Counted from the stretch's first letter, positions 27,547 to 36,504 are shown. The stretch is 64,000 nucleotides of DNA from an uncultured Flavobacteriales bacterium (GCA_937876195.1 CALEIK010000028.1:123377-187376); one strand, 5' to 3'. Program-made: numbers and translations. The notes: generated from the letters alone by a model not told the origin.

Positions 27547-27630
27547 GGCTATAACACGCAGTAAGCAATATGGCGCACGAACATGCTCGAGAGAATACGC
27601 CACATCGCCTACTGCGAAACCGTTATACCC
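27547..27630. other. attC-like palindrome
   Basis: Outer boxes GGCTATAAC (27547-27555) and GTTATACCC (27622-27630) enclose a 19-nt inverted pair: 27557-27575 and 27598-27616. The pair has 16 Watson-Crick matches; the three mismatches are A-C on the top strand but G-T on the bottom strand, so the bottom strand folds better, as in known attC sites. The central spacer of 22 nt (27576-27597) matches the variable loop. The core GTT is present but the full GTTRRRY consensus is broken at one base. Confidence 0.45.
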
Positions 27631-27677
27631 CTCCCTGCTACCATCCCATTTTCAAAAAAATACATTAAATTAGCTTC

Positions 27678-27734
27678 ATGAAAACCACCTCTATTGCTAA
27701 CATTATTCTCAGTGCTACTTTGAGTTTCTCGTAA
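27678..27734 (+). pseudogene. Short frame, probable truncated gene start (18 codons)
   Basis: ATG at 27678 to TAA at 27732. It encodes MKTTSIANIILSATLSFS, a signal-like sequence that ends abruptly. It may be the 5' remnant of a gene disrupted next to the attC-like site. It could also be chance. Confidence 0.3.
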
Positions 27735-27735
27735 T

Positions 27736-28821
27736 TTGAACAGGTTAAAAACTCAGACCGCTACCGTTAACTTTAACACCAAAAAATTGGGTTATAAAAA
27801 CATTATATCGCTTAAGACAATTAGAAAAATAGTTGTCTATATACTTCTACTAATGTTGTTTGCTAATTATTACGAGCATTACAAGATCTATGAATTCAAA
27901 TCTCATATTCAAGATAGTGAATTTTATGTTCTTGACCCAATATCAGGGCACCATCACAGCACAAACTACAAAACAATAATTCTGTGGCCCGAACACGAGT
28001 TTGGTAAATTCGATATGACAACTAACAATTTAGGTTTCAGAGAAGATAGTTCTACGAATAACACAAAATCACCGAATACAAAACGGATACTTGTTACTGG
28101 AGATTCGCATATTGATGGTGTGCTAACAAATAAAGACTCATATCCAAATGTATTAGAACGCACTCTCAATAAAAAGAATGGATCATACAAATACGAAATC
28201 ATTAACGGCGGTAACGGATTCTTTAGTTTTAAAAATTACTATGGCATACTCGATAAATTTAAGCATCTTATTCTTGATGAATTCATAATAACTGTATACC
28301 TAGGCAACGATTTCATCGAAAATCTTTTCTATGAGAACGATAATTTAGGTTTCTTTTCAAGTCCAGGTTACGTGTACTATAGACTGAAAAAAAAGTATAT
28401 CAAGTTTAGAACTGGATTTGAGAATTCACAGTATACAAATCAGGCTGTTTTTTTCAATACGTTTCCCTCCAAAATTGACCGAACAATTGCTATTGCAGAC
28501 AACTATCTTTCAAAGATTAAGTCGATTTGCACTGAACAAGGTATTGAACTTAAGGTAGTCGTTCTTCCTTCTGCACTTGAAGTGGATAAAAGTATACAAA
28601 GCAAATTTGAAAAGGCTGGTTGGGCTAAAGCTACCATGAGCACGAACATAGAAATTAAAAATCGTTTTATTAAAAAACTGGAGTCACGTCAAATTTCTTT
28701 CTATGATCTCAGTGAAGAATTCTCAAAATCTCAAAAAAAATTATTTTGGACAACGGATAGTCATCTCAACGATCAAGGGCATCGTTTGACTGCAAAACTG
28801 GTGGAGAAAATGATAGAATAA
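27736..28821 (+). CDS. Membrane-anchored SGNH/GDSL hydrolase
   Basis: 361 residues from a TTG at 27736; no upstream ATG is in frame, so the start is uncertain. One membrane helix (~31-45) is followed by an SGNH hydrolase fold. The nucleophile is S124 in LVTGDSHIDG, the GND oxyanion motif is at 190-192, and the D-x-H motif is at 341-343 (TTDSHLND), as in AlgJ/AlgX-type acetyl hydrolases. The fold removes or transfers acetyl groups on polysaccharides in characterised relatives. No MBOAT partner is adjacent, so its substrate is unclear. Low GC marks it as part of the accessory island. Confidence 0.82.
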   Translation: MNRLKTQTATVNFNTKKLGYKNIISLKTIRKIVVYILLLMLFANYYEHYKIYEFKSHIQDSEFYVLDPISGHHHSTNYKTIILWPEHEFGKFDMTTNNLGFREDSSTNNTKSPNTKRILVTGDSHIDGVLTNKDSYPNVLERTLNKKNGSYKYEIINGGNGFFSFKNYYGILDKFKHLILDEFIITVYLGNDFIENLFYENDNLGFFSSPGYVYYRLKKKYIKFRTGFENSQYTNQAVFFNTFPSKIDRTIAIADNYLSKIKSICTEQGIELKVVVLPSALEVDKSIQSKFEKAGWAKATMSTNIEIKNRFIKKLESRQISFYDLSEEFSKSQKKLFWTTDSHLNDQGHRLTAKLVEKMIE

Positions 28822-28879
28822 AAAGGACAAAACCTTATCAGTTTTATGGAAATGCAGTAAGTGATTGTTGAAAACAGCT

Positions 28880-30163
28880 CTACTCCACTATCAAAATATA
28901 GTTGTTCTTTTTGCCTTTGCCGAGCAACACGTATTTGTCATTGATCAAGTGGTCAGCGGTCAAAACGAAATCTTCTGAAACTTTCTCTTTGTTTACTGCG
29001 ATTGCATTTCCCTTCAGTTCTCTGCGTGCTTCACCATTGGATGCTAAAAAGCCAGATTTTGCTGAAAGTGCATCGATGATTCCTAGTCCAATCGTTAACT
29101 CATCGCGTGAAATTGTCGCTTGAGGCACACCGTCAAACACAGCAAAGAAATCTTTCTCAGAAAGTGCTTTCAAATCATCTGCGGTTGATTTTCCGAACAA
29201 AATATTGGACGCTGCGATAGCCACCGATAGAGCTTCTTCTCCATGAACACGTTTCGTAATGTCTTCCGCAACTGCTTTCTGCAAAATGCGTAAATGTGGA
29301 GCTTCATTATGAGAAGCAATCAACGCATCAATTTCTTCTTTCTCCAACAGCGTAAAAATTCGAATGTAATTCGGTGCATCTTCATCGCTTGCATTCAGCC
29401 AATATTGGTAAAACTCGTAAGGAGAAGTACGTTCTGGATCTAACCAAACACTTCCACCAGCCGTTTTCCCAAATTTCGTTCCGTCTGCTTTTCGAATCAA
29501 TGGAGTTGTAACAGCATACGCTTCTCCTCCACCCTTTCTGCGAATGAGTTCTGTTCCCGTCACAATGTTTCCCCATTGATCGGATCCACCCAACTGGACA
29601 ATGCAGTTCTTGTGTTTATTCAAATGGTAAAAATCATAACCCTGGACTAATTGGTACGAAAATTCCGTGAAGGACATTCCCGATTCCAAACGCGACTTAA
29701 CCGAATCTTTCGCCAACATGTAATTGACCGTAATGTGTTTTCCTGTATCGCGAATGAAGTCCAAAAAGTTCATGTCCTTGAACCAGTCGTAGTTATTGAC
29801 AACTTCTGCCGAGTTTGCACCGCAATCAAAATCTAAAAATTGCTCCAATTGTTTTTGCACACACGCCACGTTGTGGTTCAATGTCTCCGCATCCAACAAA
29901 TTACGTTCTTCGGATTTCCCTGAAGGATCGCCCACCATTCCTGTTGCTCCACCCACCAAGGCATAAGGCTTATGTCCAGACCGTTGAAAATGCACCAAGG
30001 TCATAATCTGCACAAGGTGACCAATGTGCAATGAATCCGCAGTTGGGTCAAATCCGATGTATCCCGCACTGATTTTCTTCATCAACGCTTCTTCCGTGCC
30101 TGGCATGATATCGTGTATCATCCCTCGCCATGTCATTTCTTGTATAAAATTCTTTACCACCAT
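28880..30163 (-). CDS. tyrS: Tyrosyl-tRNA synthetase
   Basis: 427 residues, usual length for bacterial TyrRS. It charges tRNA-Tyr. The class I motif HIGH is at 46-49 and the KMSKS-equivalent KFGKT at 230-234; the tyrosine-binding QLGGSDQWGN is at 190-199. Residues ~355-427 form the S4-like C-terminal RNA-binding domain. The gene is convergent with the SGNH gene (58-bp gap, no visible terminator). Upstream of its start lies a short low-complexity repeat (30164-30282). Confidence 0.97.
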   Translation of the reverse strand: MVVKNFIQEMTWRGMIHDIMPGTEEALMKKISAGYIGFDPTADSLHIGHLVQIMTLVHFQRSGHKPYALVGGATGMVGDPSGKSEERNLLDAETLNHNVACVQKQLEQFLDFDCGANSAEVVNNYDWFKDMNFLDFIRDTGKHITVNYMLAKDSVKSRLESGMSFTEFSYQLVQGYDFYHLNKHKNCIVQLGGSDQWGNIVTGTELIRRKGGGEAYAVTTPLIRKADGTKFGKTAGGSVWLDPERTSPYEFYQYWLNASDEDAPNYIRIFTLLEKEEIDALIASHNEAPHLRILQKAVAEDITKRVHGEEALSVAIAASNILFGKSTADDLKALSEKDFFAVFDGVPQATISRDELTIGLGIIDALSAKSGFLASNGEARRELKGNAIAVNKEKVSEDFVLTADHLINDKYVLLGKGKKNNYILIVE

Positions 30164-30282
30164 TTAGATATTAAGACTTTAAGATTTTAAGACATTAAGA
30201 CTTGATGTTTGGCTTTGACTAAATTCCTTTCAAAAAATCAAGTCTTAACATCCTGAAGTCCTAATATCCTAAGGTCTAATTA
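30164..30282. repeat. Low-complexity TCTTAA-type repeats between tyrS and ppa
   Basis: The 119-bp gap consists mainly of degenerate units such as AAGTCTTAA, AAGACATT and AAGTCCTAATATCC in both orientations. No gene or hairpin terminator is evident. A second, related block occupies 30850-30936. Confidence 0.5.
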
Positions 30283-30849
30283 CTACACTTTTAATTTCTT
30301 CTTCGCCAATTTCGGTTTTACAAATTTATTATCATAATCGATAATGCTTTGTTTGATGACCTCAAATGCAACATCTCTGTTCTGGAAATCTTCAACGATC
30401 ACTTCCTTGTTTTCCAGTTTTTTGTAGTCTTCAAAGAAGCTTCTCAGTTCCAGTAACGAATGCGGAGGCAATTCTGAAATATCATTCAAGTGATTTACAC
30501 TCATGTCATTCGCAGCAACCGCAATAATTTTGTCGTCCATTTCTCCACCGTCCAACATGCGCATCACACCAATCACTTTCGCTTCGACTAAACACATGGG
30601 GACAATGTCAATTTGTGACAATACTAGGATATCCAACGGATCTCCGTCATCGCAGTAGGTTCTTGGAATAAATCCATAATTCGCAGGATAGTTAATCGAC
30701 GAGTATAGCACTCGGTCCAGCATCAGCATACCAGATTTTTTATCCAACTCGTATTTTGCTCTACAGTTTTTCGGAATTTCGATGATTCCATTGACTAATT
30801 CAGGAGTATTCTCTCCATTCGAAACGTGATGCCACGGGTGAAATTTCAT
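30283..30849 (-). CDS. ppa: Inorganic pyrophosphatase
   Basis: 188 residues from ATG 30849; the longer frame to 30891 adds 14 residues of repeat-derived sequence. It hydrolyses PPi to phosphate and drives biosynthesis. The metal-binding motif DDGDPLDILVL has D68, D70 and D73; the E-x7-K-Y-E motif is visible at the N-terminus (EIPKNCRAKYELDKKSG). Bacterial family I length is ~175-200. It is between two blocks of TCTTAA-type repeats. Confidence 0.96.
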   Translation of the reverse strand: MKFHPWHHVSNGENTPELVNGIIEIPKNCRAKYELDKKSGMLMLDRVLYSSINYPANYGFIPRTYCDDGDPLDILVLSQIDIVPMCLVEAKVIGVMRMLDGGEMDDKIIAVAANDMSVNHLNDISELPPHSLLELRSFFEDYKKLENKEVIVEDFQNRDVAFEVIKQSIIDYDNKFVKPKLAKKKLKV

Positions 30850-30936
30850 ATTTTTCTTTTTAGAGTCAAGACGGCAAGAGTCAAGAGCCAAGACCAGATC
30901 GAGTCTTTACATCTTGAATCTTAACGTCTTATAATC
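30850..30936. repeat. Low-complexity TCTTAA-type repeats upstream of ppa
   Basis: The 87-bp gap between ppa and gldA contains units such as GAGTCAAGACGGCAAGAGTC and TCTTAACGTCTTATAATCTTAC. It resembles the block at 30164-30282. No promoter element was found. Confidence 0.45.
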
Positions 30937-31836
30937 TTACTTCGTTAATTGTTTAAACACTTCCTCGAGGGATTTCTCCTCTTTTTTCAATGTCAGGGTC
31001 AATAGTTTTTGCTCGTTTGCGAATTGCGCGATGGTTTTACGTAAATCGATCTGTTCTCTTGATTCCAACAACCATCCTTCACCGAGTTTTTCAACCTTGC
31101 TAACCCCAACTATTTTATTCAATTGGTTCTTCGAAACCGTTCCATCAAACTCCACATACACCGTTTGCACCGCTTGGTCAAATTGTAAATTCCCTGCTTT
31201 ATCGTCTGCAACGATTTCTCCTTTGTTGATGATGACAACGCGGTCACAAATCGCTTCCACTTCCTGCATAATGTGCGTGGAAAGCATCACCGTTTTTTCT
31301 TTTCCAATCGTTTTGATCAATTCTCTAATTTCAACCAGTTGGTTCGGATCCAATCCCGACGTTGGCTCATCTAAAATCAACACTTTCGGATCGTGAATAA
31401 TTGCTTGCGCTAATCCAACCCGTTGTCGGTATCCTTTTGATAACGCTCCGATTTTCTTGTTTTGCTCAACGTCCAATCCCACTTTCTTCACCATGTCACT
31501 TACCCGGTCTTTGACATTGGAAACTTTGTAAATATTTGCAACAAATGCCAAATACTCCTTCACATACATGTCCAAATACAAGGGATTGTTCTCTGGTAAA
31601 TAACCAATCACCTGTCGCGTATTCAACGAATCGACAGAAACTGGCATTCCACATACTTTTACATCACCCGAAGAAGCAGAAATATAGCCAGTAATGACCT
31701 TCATCGTTGTAGATTTTCCCGCACCGTTTGGTCCCAGAAAACCGACAATTTCGCCATTGTGAACATTGAACGTAATGTCCTTCACTGCTGCTTGTTCGCC
31801 GTAATATTTAAAAAGGTTCTTTACTTCGATTGACAT
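30937..31836 (-). CDS. gldA: Gliding motility ABC transporter ATPase GldA
   Basis: 299 residues. The ABC ATPase motifs are Walker A GPNGAGKST (35-43), signature LSKGYRQRVGLAQ (132-144), Walker B VLILDEP (152-158) and the H-loop STHIM (H188). The N-terminal MSIEVKNLFKYYGEQ and the Bacteroidota-specific LSKGYRQR signature agree with GldA. GldA, GldF and GldG form an ABC transporter needed for gliding in Flavobacterium; gldF and gldG are not adjacent here. The gene has a long C-terminal extension after residue 215, usual for the family. Confidence 0.88.
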   Translation of the reverse strand: MSIEVKNLFKYYGEQAAVKDITFNVHNGEIVGFLGPNGAGKSTTMKVITGYISASSGDVKVCGMPVSVDSLNTRQVIGYLPENNPLYLDMYVKEYLAFVANIYKVSNVKDRVSDMVKKVGLDVEQNKKIGALSKGYRQRVGLAQAIIHDPKVLILDEPTSGLDPNQLVEIRELIKTIGKEKTVMLSTHIMQEVEAICDRVVIINKGEIVADDKAGNLQFDQAVQTVYVEFDGTVSKNQLNKIVGVSKVEKLGEGWLLESREQIDLRKTIAQFANEQKLLTLTLKKEEKSLEEVFKQLTK

Positions 31837-32018
31837 GAATTGATTTTTGAGTTACGAATTTAAAAAGAAAATGCGCACTTCGGTGTGAGAAAACTACTTT
31901 TTGACGCTTTATTCTATGTTTGAGCTAGTTTTTTAATTCTCACTTTAATTTGAGGACGATTCATTAATGTAAGTAGAAAAATATTAAATTCCATTGTAGA
32001 ATTTTGTGGCTGAATACT

Positions 32019-32549
32019 CTATTTCCACAAAACGTTTAATACGAATGAAAAATCACCCTTCTTTATATTAATATGGTTTAAATACTTGTCACTTTCTGAA
32101 CCATTAATAGTGTAATCTCCAAAATCAAGTAAAACTGAATCCACCATTATTTGATCAAAACCATTATCATCATCATAAAGTGAAATTTTCAAAATATCAT
32201 TGCTAGAGATACTTATGTTTTGTAAAGTCCAAGAGTGATACTTCGACTGATTTTCATAATCTATTGGTGTTTGATAGATTACATTTCCTGTCCAGTCAGA
32301 CATTCTGACAAAAATATCAGCACTATCCATAGCGTCCCATAATGTCCCCGTTTCATCAAATGAAGGGTAAGAAAGAACCGCTATACTAAGAATTTCAGCT
32401 TTTGTAGGAAACATACAGCTACCATCATTCTGTTCAACCCAAGGATCGTAATTTGTTGCATAATAGCTGTCACACCCTTTTGTTTTACATGAATACAACC
32501 AACTAATAAGAATAAAATTAAGACTAAAAAAAATGTGGACTGGTTTCAT
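32019..32549 (-). CDS. Lipoprotein with an NYDP/DDGSC-like motif
   Basis: 176 residues. Lipoprotein signal (lipobox LYSC, cysteine at residue 21). Immediately after it, the segment CDSYYATNYDPWVEQNDGSC matches the small cysteine repeat common in Bacteroidota secreted proteins (consensus C-x-NY-dP-x-A-x-x-DDGSC). The rest is beta-rich and unrecognised. It overlaps nothing; the divergent gene downstream of its start begins at 32619. The intergenic regions on both sides (31837-32018, 32550-32618) hold no further feature I can support. Confidence 0.72.
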   Translation of the reverse strand: MKPVHIFFSLNFILISWLYSCKTKGCDSYYATNYDPWVEQNDGSCMFPTKAEILSIAVLSYPSFDETGTLWDAMDSADIFVRMSDWTGNVIYQTPIDYENQSKYHSWTLQNISISSNDILKISLYDDDNGFDQIMVDSVLLDFGDYTINGSESDKYLNHINIKKGDFSFVLNVLWK

Positions 32550-32618
32550 CAGCTAAAAATAGCTACTTTTATCCTATTCGTCTTATTTTTAAACAAACGA
32601 AATTATGTTTTTCAACAT

Positions 32619-33401
32619 ATGAGAACATTTGTAATCGCCTTTTTTGCACTCCTCATCACTTTTCAGGCTACTTCTCAAGACGAAATAGTCCTCCTAAAAG
32701 ATAGCACTATCAAAGCGAAGGTAATAGAAATTGGATCGGATGAAATTATCATTAAAATTTTGGTTGGAAATGAAGAATTGATCAAGTATATAGGGTTAAA
32801 GGAAGTCCATAAAATAGTTTACGAAAATGGCACTATAGAGAAGTTTAATGAAAAACCAGAAGTTAAGACAATTGATCGAATTTTAAACCGCGGTTTTTTT
32901 ATCAATATTATTCCTAGCTATGGCTATTTTAAATCTGAATATGAAAGCGATATCTACTATAATATGAAAAAGCAAATTATAGGTGTTAATGCCAATTTAG
33001 TGGGTGCTGCCACATCTGTCGGATATAATTGGTTTCTCGGTTCAAACGAAAAATATAGACTAGGGATTGAAGCCATCTGGGTGCGTCTGGGACTATACAC
33101 AGACGGTCGTTTATTCGTTGCCAGTTTATCTCCCTTAAACGTTGGCCTAATTAACGTAATCAAACTTGGAGAACTTCAAGGTTTAACTATTAGCGTGAGT
33201 TCTGGGCTCCATCTGCTTATAGGAGAAGATGATAATCACGCGTCAAATAATGTTGGATATAATTTCTGCGCCGATGTAAAATACAGATATAAAGCTTTTG
33301 CAATAGGTATTAGTTACCTAAGAATGGCAGGGAACGACTTTAAAACTGTTTATCGATCAAGATTTAATACATTAGGACTATCGATTGGACTTAAGTTCTG
33401 A
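32619..33401 (+). CDS. Putative outer-membrane beta-barrel protein
   Basis: 260 residues from ATG 32619; the longer frame from 32535 overlaps the divergent gene. The signal peptide is residues 1-19 (ATSQ). Residues ~20-75 have the pattern DEIVLLKDSTIKAKVIEIGSDEI, a small domain found before barrels in Flavobacteriia. Residues ~90-260 show alternating amphipathic strands (GVNANLVGAATSVGYNW, NTLGLSIGLKF ending), consistent with a small outer-membrane barrel ending in an aromatic residue. The substrate or role is unknown. Confidence 0.68.
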   Translation: MRTFVIAFFALLITFQATSQDEIVLLKDSTIKAKVIEIGSDEIIIKILVGNEELIKYIGLKEVHKIVYENGTIEKFNEKPEVKTIDRILNRGFFINIIPSYGYFKSEYESDIYYNMKKQIIGVNANLVGAATSVGYNWFLGSNEKYRLGIEAIWVRLGLYTDGRLFVASLSPLNVGLINVIKLGELQGLTISVSSGLHLLIGEDDNHASNNVGYNFCADVKYRYKAFAIGISYLRMAGNDFKTVYRSRFNTLGLSIGLKF

Positions 33402-33515
33402 TTTCATCATAGTATTGGATTAGCTATCAAACTGGAAAGATCATTAAGTCAATTGGACGTCACTATATCATTTAACTAAGTGTTCATTCAATATTCACTT
33501 TTCATCAATCTTAAT

Positions 33516-33523
33516 TAACTTTG
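33516..33523 (+). promoter_or_regulatory. Candidate -7 promoter element of rsgA (TAACTTTG)
   Basis: It matches TAnnTTTG and ends 5 bp before the ATG at 33529, so the operon transcript may start at or near the start codon. Confidence 0.5.
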
Positions 33524-33528
33524 TGGCA

Positions 33529-34479
33529 ATGGCACTAAAAGGAAAGGTTTTAAAGTCTACTGGTAAATGGTACAACGTTGAATTGGAAGACGGTTCAATG
33601 GTGAAATGTCGCATCCGTGGAAAAATGCGTTTGGAGGGATTGAGAACGACCAATCCAATTACCGTTGGAGATATTGTTTTTCTGAACGATACCATTGATG
33701 AGGAAGGAAATCGTTTGATTGAAGATTTTGAAAAACGCAACAACTACATCGTTCGTAAGTCAACGAATTTAAGCAAACAACAACAGATTTTAGCGGCAAA
33801 TATCGATCGAGCGTATTTGCTGGTGACGATTCACTCACCGGTGACACATCTCGCATTTATTGACCGATTTTTAGTTGCTGCAGAATCGTTTCGCATTCCG
33901 ACGACCTTGCTGTTTAATAAAATTGACACGTATTCCGAAGACGATTTAGAATATGTCGATGCATTGTTGGATATGTACAGTCGAATTGGTTATCCTGGCT
34001 ATAAAATTTCTGCAACGAATCCAGACGATGTCAAATTTCTACGCGAACAACTGAAAGGAAAACAAGTAATGATTTCTGGACACAGTGGTGTAGGAAAAAG
34101 CACACTGGTCAATACGCTGGATCCAACTTTGAGCATAAAAACAGGCGAAATTTCGCAAGCGCATCTTCAAGGAAAGCATACGACTACTTTTGCTGAAATG
34201 CACAAATTGCAGTCTGGGGGATACATCATTGACACACCAGGAATTCGTGCCTTTGGAATTGTTGATCTAGACAAAGCTGTTTTATCGCACTACTTCCCAG
34301 AAATGCGGGCATTGATGTCGGAATGCAAATTCAACAACTGCAAACATTTGAATGAACCGAGTTGCGCGATAAAGAAGGCCGTTGAGGATGGTGACATTGA
34401 TGAAAGTCGCTACCACAACTATGTTCAGATGATGGAGGAAGATGAAAACGATATTCACCGAAAAAATGAATTTGCATGA
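33529..34479 (+). CDS. rsgA: Ribosome small-subunit GTPase RsgA
   Basis: 316 residues from ATG 33529 (a GTG two codons upstream also opens the frame). RsgA matures the 30S subunit. The circularly permuted GTPase order is visible: N-terminal OB domain (~1-70), G4 NKID (130-133), G1 GHSGVGKST (184-192), G3 DTPG (235-238), then the zinc site C266, C271, H273, C279. It overlaps dtd by 4 bp (ATGA), making the rsgA-dtd-mazG operon. Confidence 0.96.
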   Translation: MALKGKVLKSTGKWYNVELEDGSMVKCRIRGKMRLEGLRTTNPITVGDIVFLNDTIDEEGNRLIEDFEKRNNYIVRKSTNLSKQQQILAANIDRAYLLVTIHSPVTHLAFIDRFLVAAESFRIPTTLLFNKIDTYSEDDLEYVDALLDMYSRIGYPGYKISATNPDDVKFLREQLKGKQVMISGHSGVGKSTLVNTLDPTLSIKTGEISQAHLQGKHTTTFAEMHKLQSGGYIIDTPGIRAFGIVDLDKAVLSHYFPEMRALMSECKFNNCKHLNEPSCAIKKAVEDGDIDESRYHNYVQMMEEDENDIHRKNEFA

Positions 34480-34928
34480 GAATTTTGATTCAACGTGTGG
34501 CGCAAGCATCTGTGACCATTGAAGGATCCATACATGGTGAAATCGGTCGTGGAATGCTCATTTTGCTTGGAATTGAAAATGAAGATACTCAAGATGATGT
34601 GAACTGGCTCGTTCAAAAAGTCTGTGGGTTGCGCATTTTTTCAGATGAAGAAGGAAAAATGAACCTTTCAGGTGCCGACGTAAACAGTGAATTTTTAGTG
34701 ATTAGTCAATTTACACTGCATGCCTCTACGAAAAAGGGAAATAGACCGAGTTACATCAAAGCAGCGCGACCTGAAACGGCAATTCCACTGTATGACTATT
34801 TCATTGAGCAGCTGAAACAACAATCAAATGCAAAAGTAGCGACAGGAATCTTCGGCGCTGACATGCAAGTCGCACTTATCAATGACGGTCCAGTTACCAT
34901 TTGGATCGATTCTAAAACGAAGGAATAA
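34476..34928 (+). CDS. dtd: D-aminoacyl-tRNA deacylase
   Basis: 150 residues, the usual length. It hydrolyses D-aminoacyl-tRNA. The conserved SQFTL motif (77-81) and the C-terminal NDGPVT motif (136-141, consensus NxGPVT) that form the cross-subunit active site are both present. It starts inside the rsgA stop (ATGA overlap) and its TAA overlaps the next ATG by one base (TAATG). Confidence 0.96.
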   Translation: MRILIQRVAQASVTIEGSIHGEIGRGMLILLGIENEDTQDDVNWLVQKVCGLRIFSDEEGKMNLSGADVNSEFLVISQFTLHASTKKGNRPSYIKAARPETAIPLYDYFIEQLKQQSNAKVATGIFGADMQVALINDGPVTIWIDSKTKE

Positions 34929-35254
34929 TGGAAATCAGCACACTTCAAAAAACAGTAGACGATTGGATCAAGAAATACGGCGTACGCTATTTCGATGAGT
35001 TGACAAATACTGCCATGCTCATGGAAGAGGTGGGTGAAGTCGCCCGAATCATGGCACGCCGCTATGGCGAACAAAGTGAAAAGGAAAGCGACAAGAATAA
35101 AGACCTTGCAGAAGAATTGGCAGACGTGCTTTTTGTGTTGGTGTGTTTAGCCAACCAGACGGGCATTGACTTGGACGAAGCGATGCAAAAGAATATGGAG
35201 AAAAAGACGCAGCGCGACAGTGAACGTCACAAGAACAACAAGAAATTGGAGTGA
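34928..35254 (+). CDS. MazG-like nucleotide pyrophosphohydrolase
   Basis: 108 residues. The MazG NTP-PPase metal site is visible as EEVGE (33-37) and EELADVLF (62-69). Small MazG proteins remove damaged or non-canonical NTPs. It is the last gene of the rsgA-dtd operon, with start and stop overlapping (TAATG). It has a lysine-rich C-terminal tail (KKTQRDSERHKNNKK). Confidence 0.9.
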   Translation: MEISTLQKTVDDWIKKYGVRYFDELTNTAMLMEEVGEVARIMARRYGEQSEKESDKNKDLAEELADVLFVLVCLANQTGIDLDEAMQKNMEKKTQRDSERHKNNKKLE

Positions 35255-35322
35255 TATTTGCTATGTACACATAATAAATACGTGCGCAACTCGTTTTAGT
35301 ACTATCTCCAAAAACAAAAACT

Positions 35323-36504
35323 ATGAAATCTCTCCTTATATTCTCCAGTTTTTTTCTATTTATTCAAATCTCATTCGGACAACTTCAACGTGGATTTATC
35401 CCACAAGAAGCCAAAGAAATGATTCAATTGTGCAACAGCTTTACCTACCTCGATTTAGAAGGCGACGACAGCGCAATTATTCCAAAAGGCTATAAAAAAG
35501 TCTACACATCACCATCATTGGGAATGGACAATAAATTCCAAGTTTATACAAAAGGAACTTCTGCAGCAATTAACTTCAGAGGCTCCACGGCAAACAAATT
35601 CAGTTGGTTAGCGAATATGTATTCTGAAATGCTTCCAATCGAAGGGGAAATCGAAGTAGACGACATCACATTCAAATACAAAATGGGAAAAGATACGGCT
35701 TCTTCCATTCACAGCGGTTATACCTTGGCATTGGCTTTTTTGCATCAGGATTTATTGGCACAAATCAAGAAATTGAACGAAAAAGGAATCTATGATATTT
35801 ACATCACAGGACATAGTCAAGGTGGCTCATTGGCTGTTCTTAGTCGCGCGTACTTAGCACATGTGAGCTCAAAAGATTTAGATCCAAGAAACAATTTTAA
35901 AGTCTATGCATTTGCAATGCCGATGGTTGGAAATAAAGCCTTTGTCAGTGAGTACAACAGGGCCTTTTCCGTTCCTGAAATGAGTTATGCGATGGTAAAT
36001 CCGGAAGATTTGGTTCCTTCGATGCCTTTATCATACAACGATTCTACATTCATTCGTGAAAACATTTCAAAAATGATGTCCGACAGAATGGACATTGACA
36101 AATCGCAATTTATGAAAGAAGGAATGGTCATTCTTTTCCAATCTCAATTCAAAGATTTGGTGACAAAATTCAGTAGTTCCATTAAAACTCAATTGACCGG
36201 AGAATATGGTGAAATCGTTGCTCCAAAAGCAAAAGATGGAATCAATTTTGCGCAAATTGGAAACGTACTGCAATTGCCGCCGCCTGTATATCCGCTGGAA
36301 TTAAAAGATTCAACCATTTTGGACAATCCCGAATTTTTAAAAACCCATCCACGCGATAAAAATGGAATTTTTGAGGATAAATCCGTTTACAAGAAAACGA
36401 GTATGATGTTGCATCACAAGCCGTACAATTATTACACGGCGATTCTTAAGACCTATTTCCCAAAAGAATACGACAGGGTGGAACCTAAATTATTTGGACT
36501 TTAG
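35323..36504 (+). CDS. Secreted class 3 lipase-like alpha/beta hydrolase
   Basis: 393 residues with a signal peptide (1-19, QISFGQ). The lipase_3 fold is visible: FRGST near residue 86, the nucleophile elbow GHSQGG (S165), and the catalytic aspartate region VNPEDLVPSMP (D229). A histidine late in the chain (MMLHHKPYNYY) probably completes the triad. Exported, acting in the periplasm or outside the cell. No sorting domain at the C-terminus, so it is not a clear T9SS cargo. A bidirectional terminator follows. Confidence 0.88.
   Translation: MKSLLIFSSFFLFIQISFGQLQRGFIPQEAKEMIQLCNSFTYLDLEGDDSAIIPKGYKKVYTSPSLGMDNKFQVYTKGTSAAINFRGSTANKFSWLANMYSEMLPIEGEIEVDDITFKYKMGKDTASSIHSGYTLALAFLHQDLLAQIKKLNEKGIYDIYITGHSQGGSLAVLSRAYLAHVSSKDLDPRNNFKVYAFAMPMVGNKAFVSEYNRAFSVPEMSYAMVNPEDLVPSMPLSYNDSTFIRENISKMMSDRMDIDKSQFMKEGMVILFQSQFKDLVTKFSSSIKTQLTGEYGEIVAPKAKDGINFAQIGNVLQLPPPVYPLELKDSTILDNPEFLKTHPRDKNGIFEDKSVYKKTSMMLHHKPYNYYTAILKTYFPKEYDRVEPKLFGL

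Noticed and set aside
26427..27630. A complete integron with integrase
   Set aside because: No tyrosine recombinase gene is present in the window, so at most this is a cluster without an integrase.
31837..32018. Weak AAATTC/GAATTT hairpin in the gap downstream of the 32019 gene
   Set aside because: The stem is only 6 bp of mostly A-T pairs and can occur by chance in AT-rich DNA.
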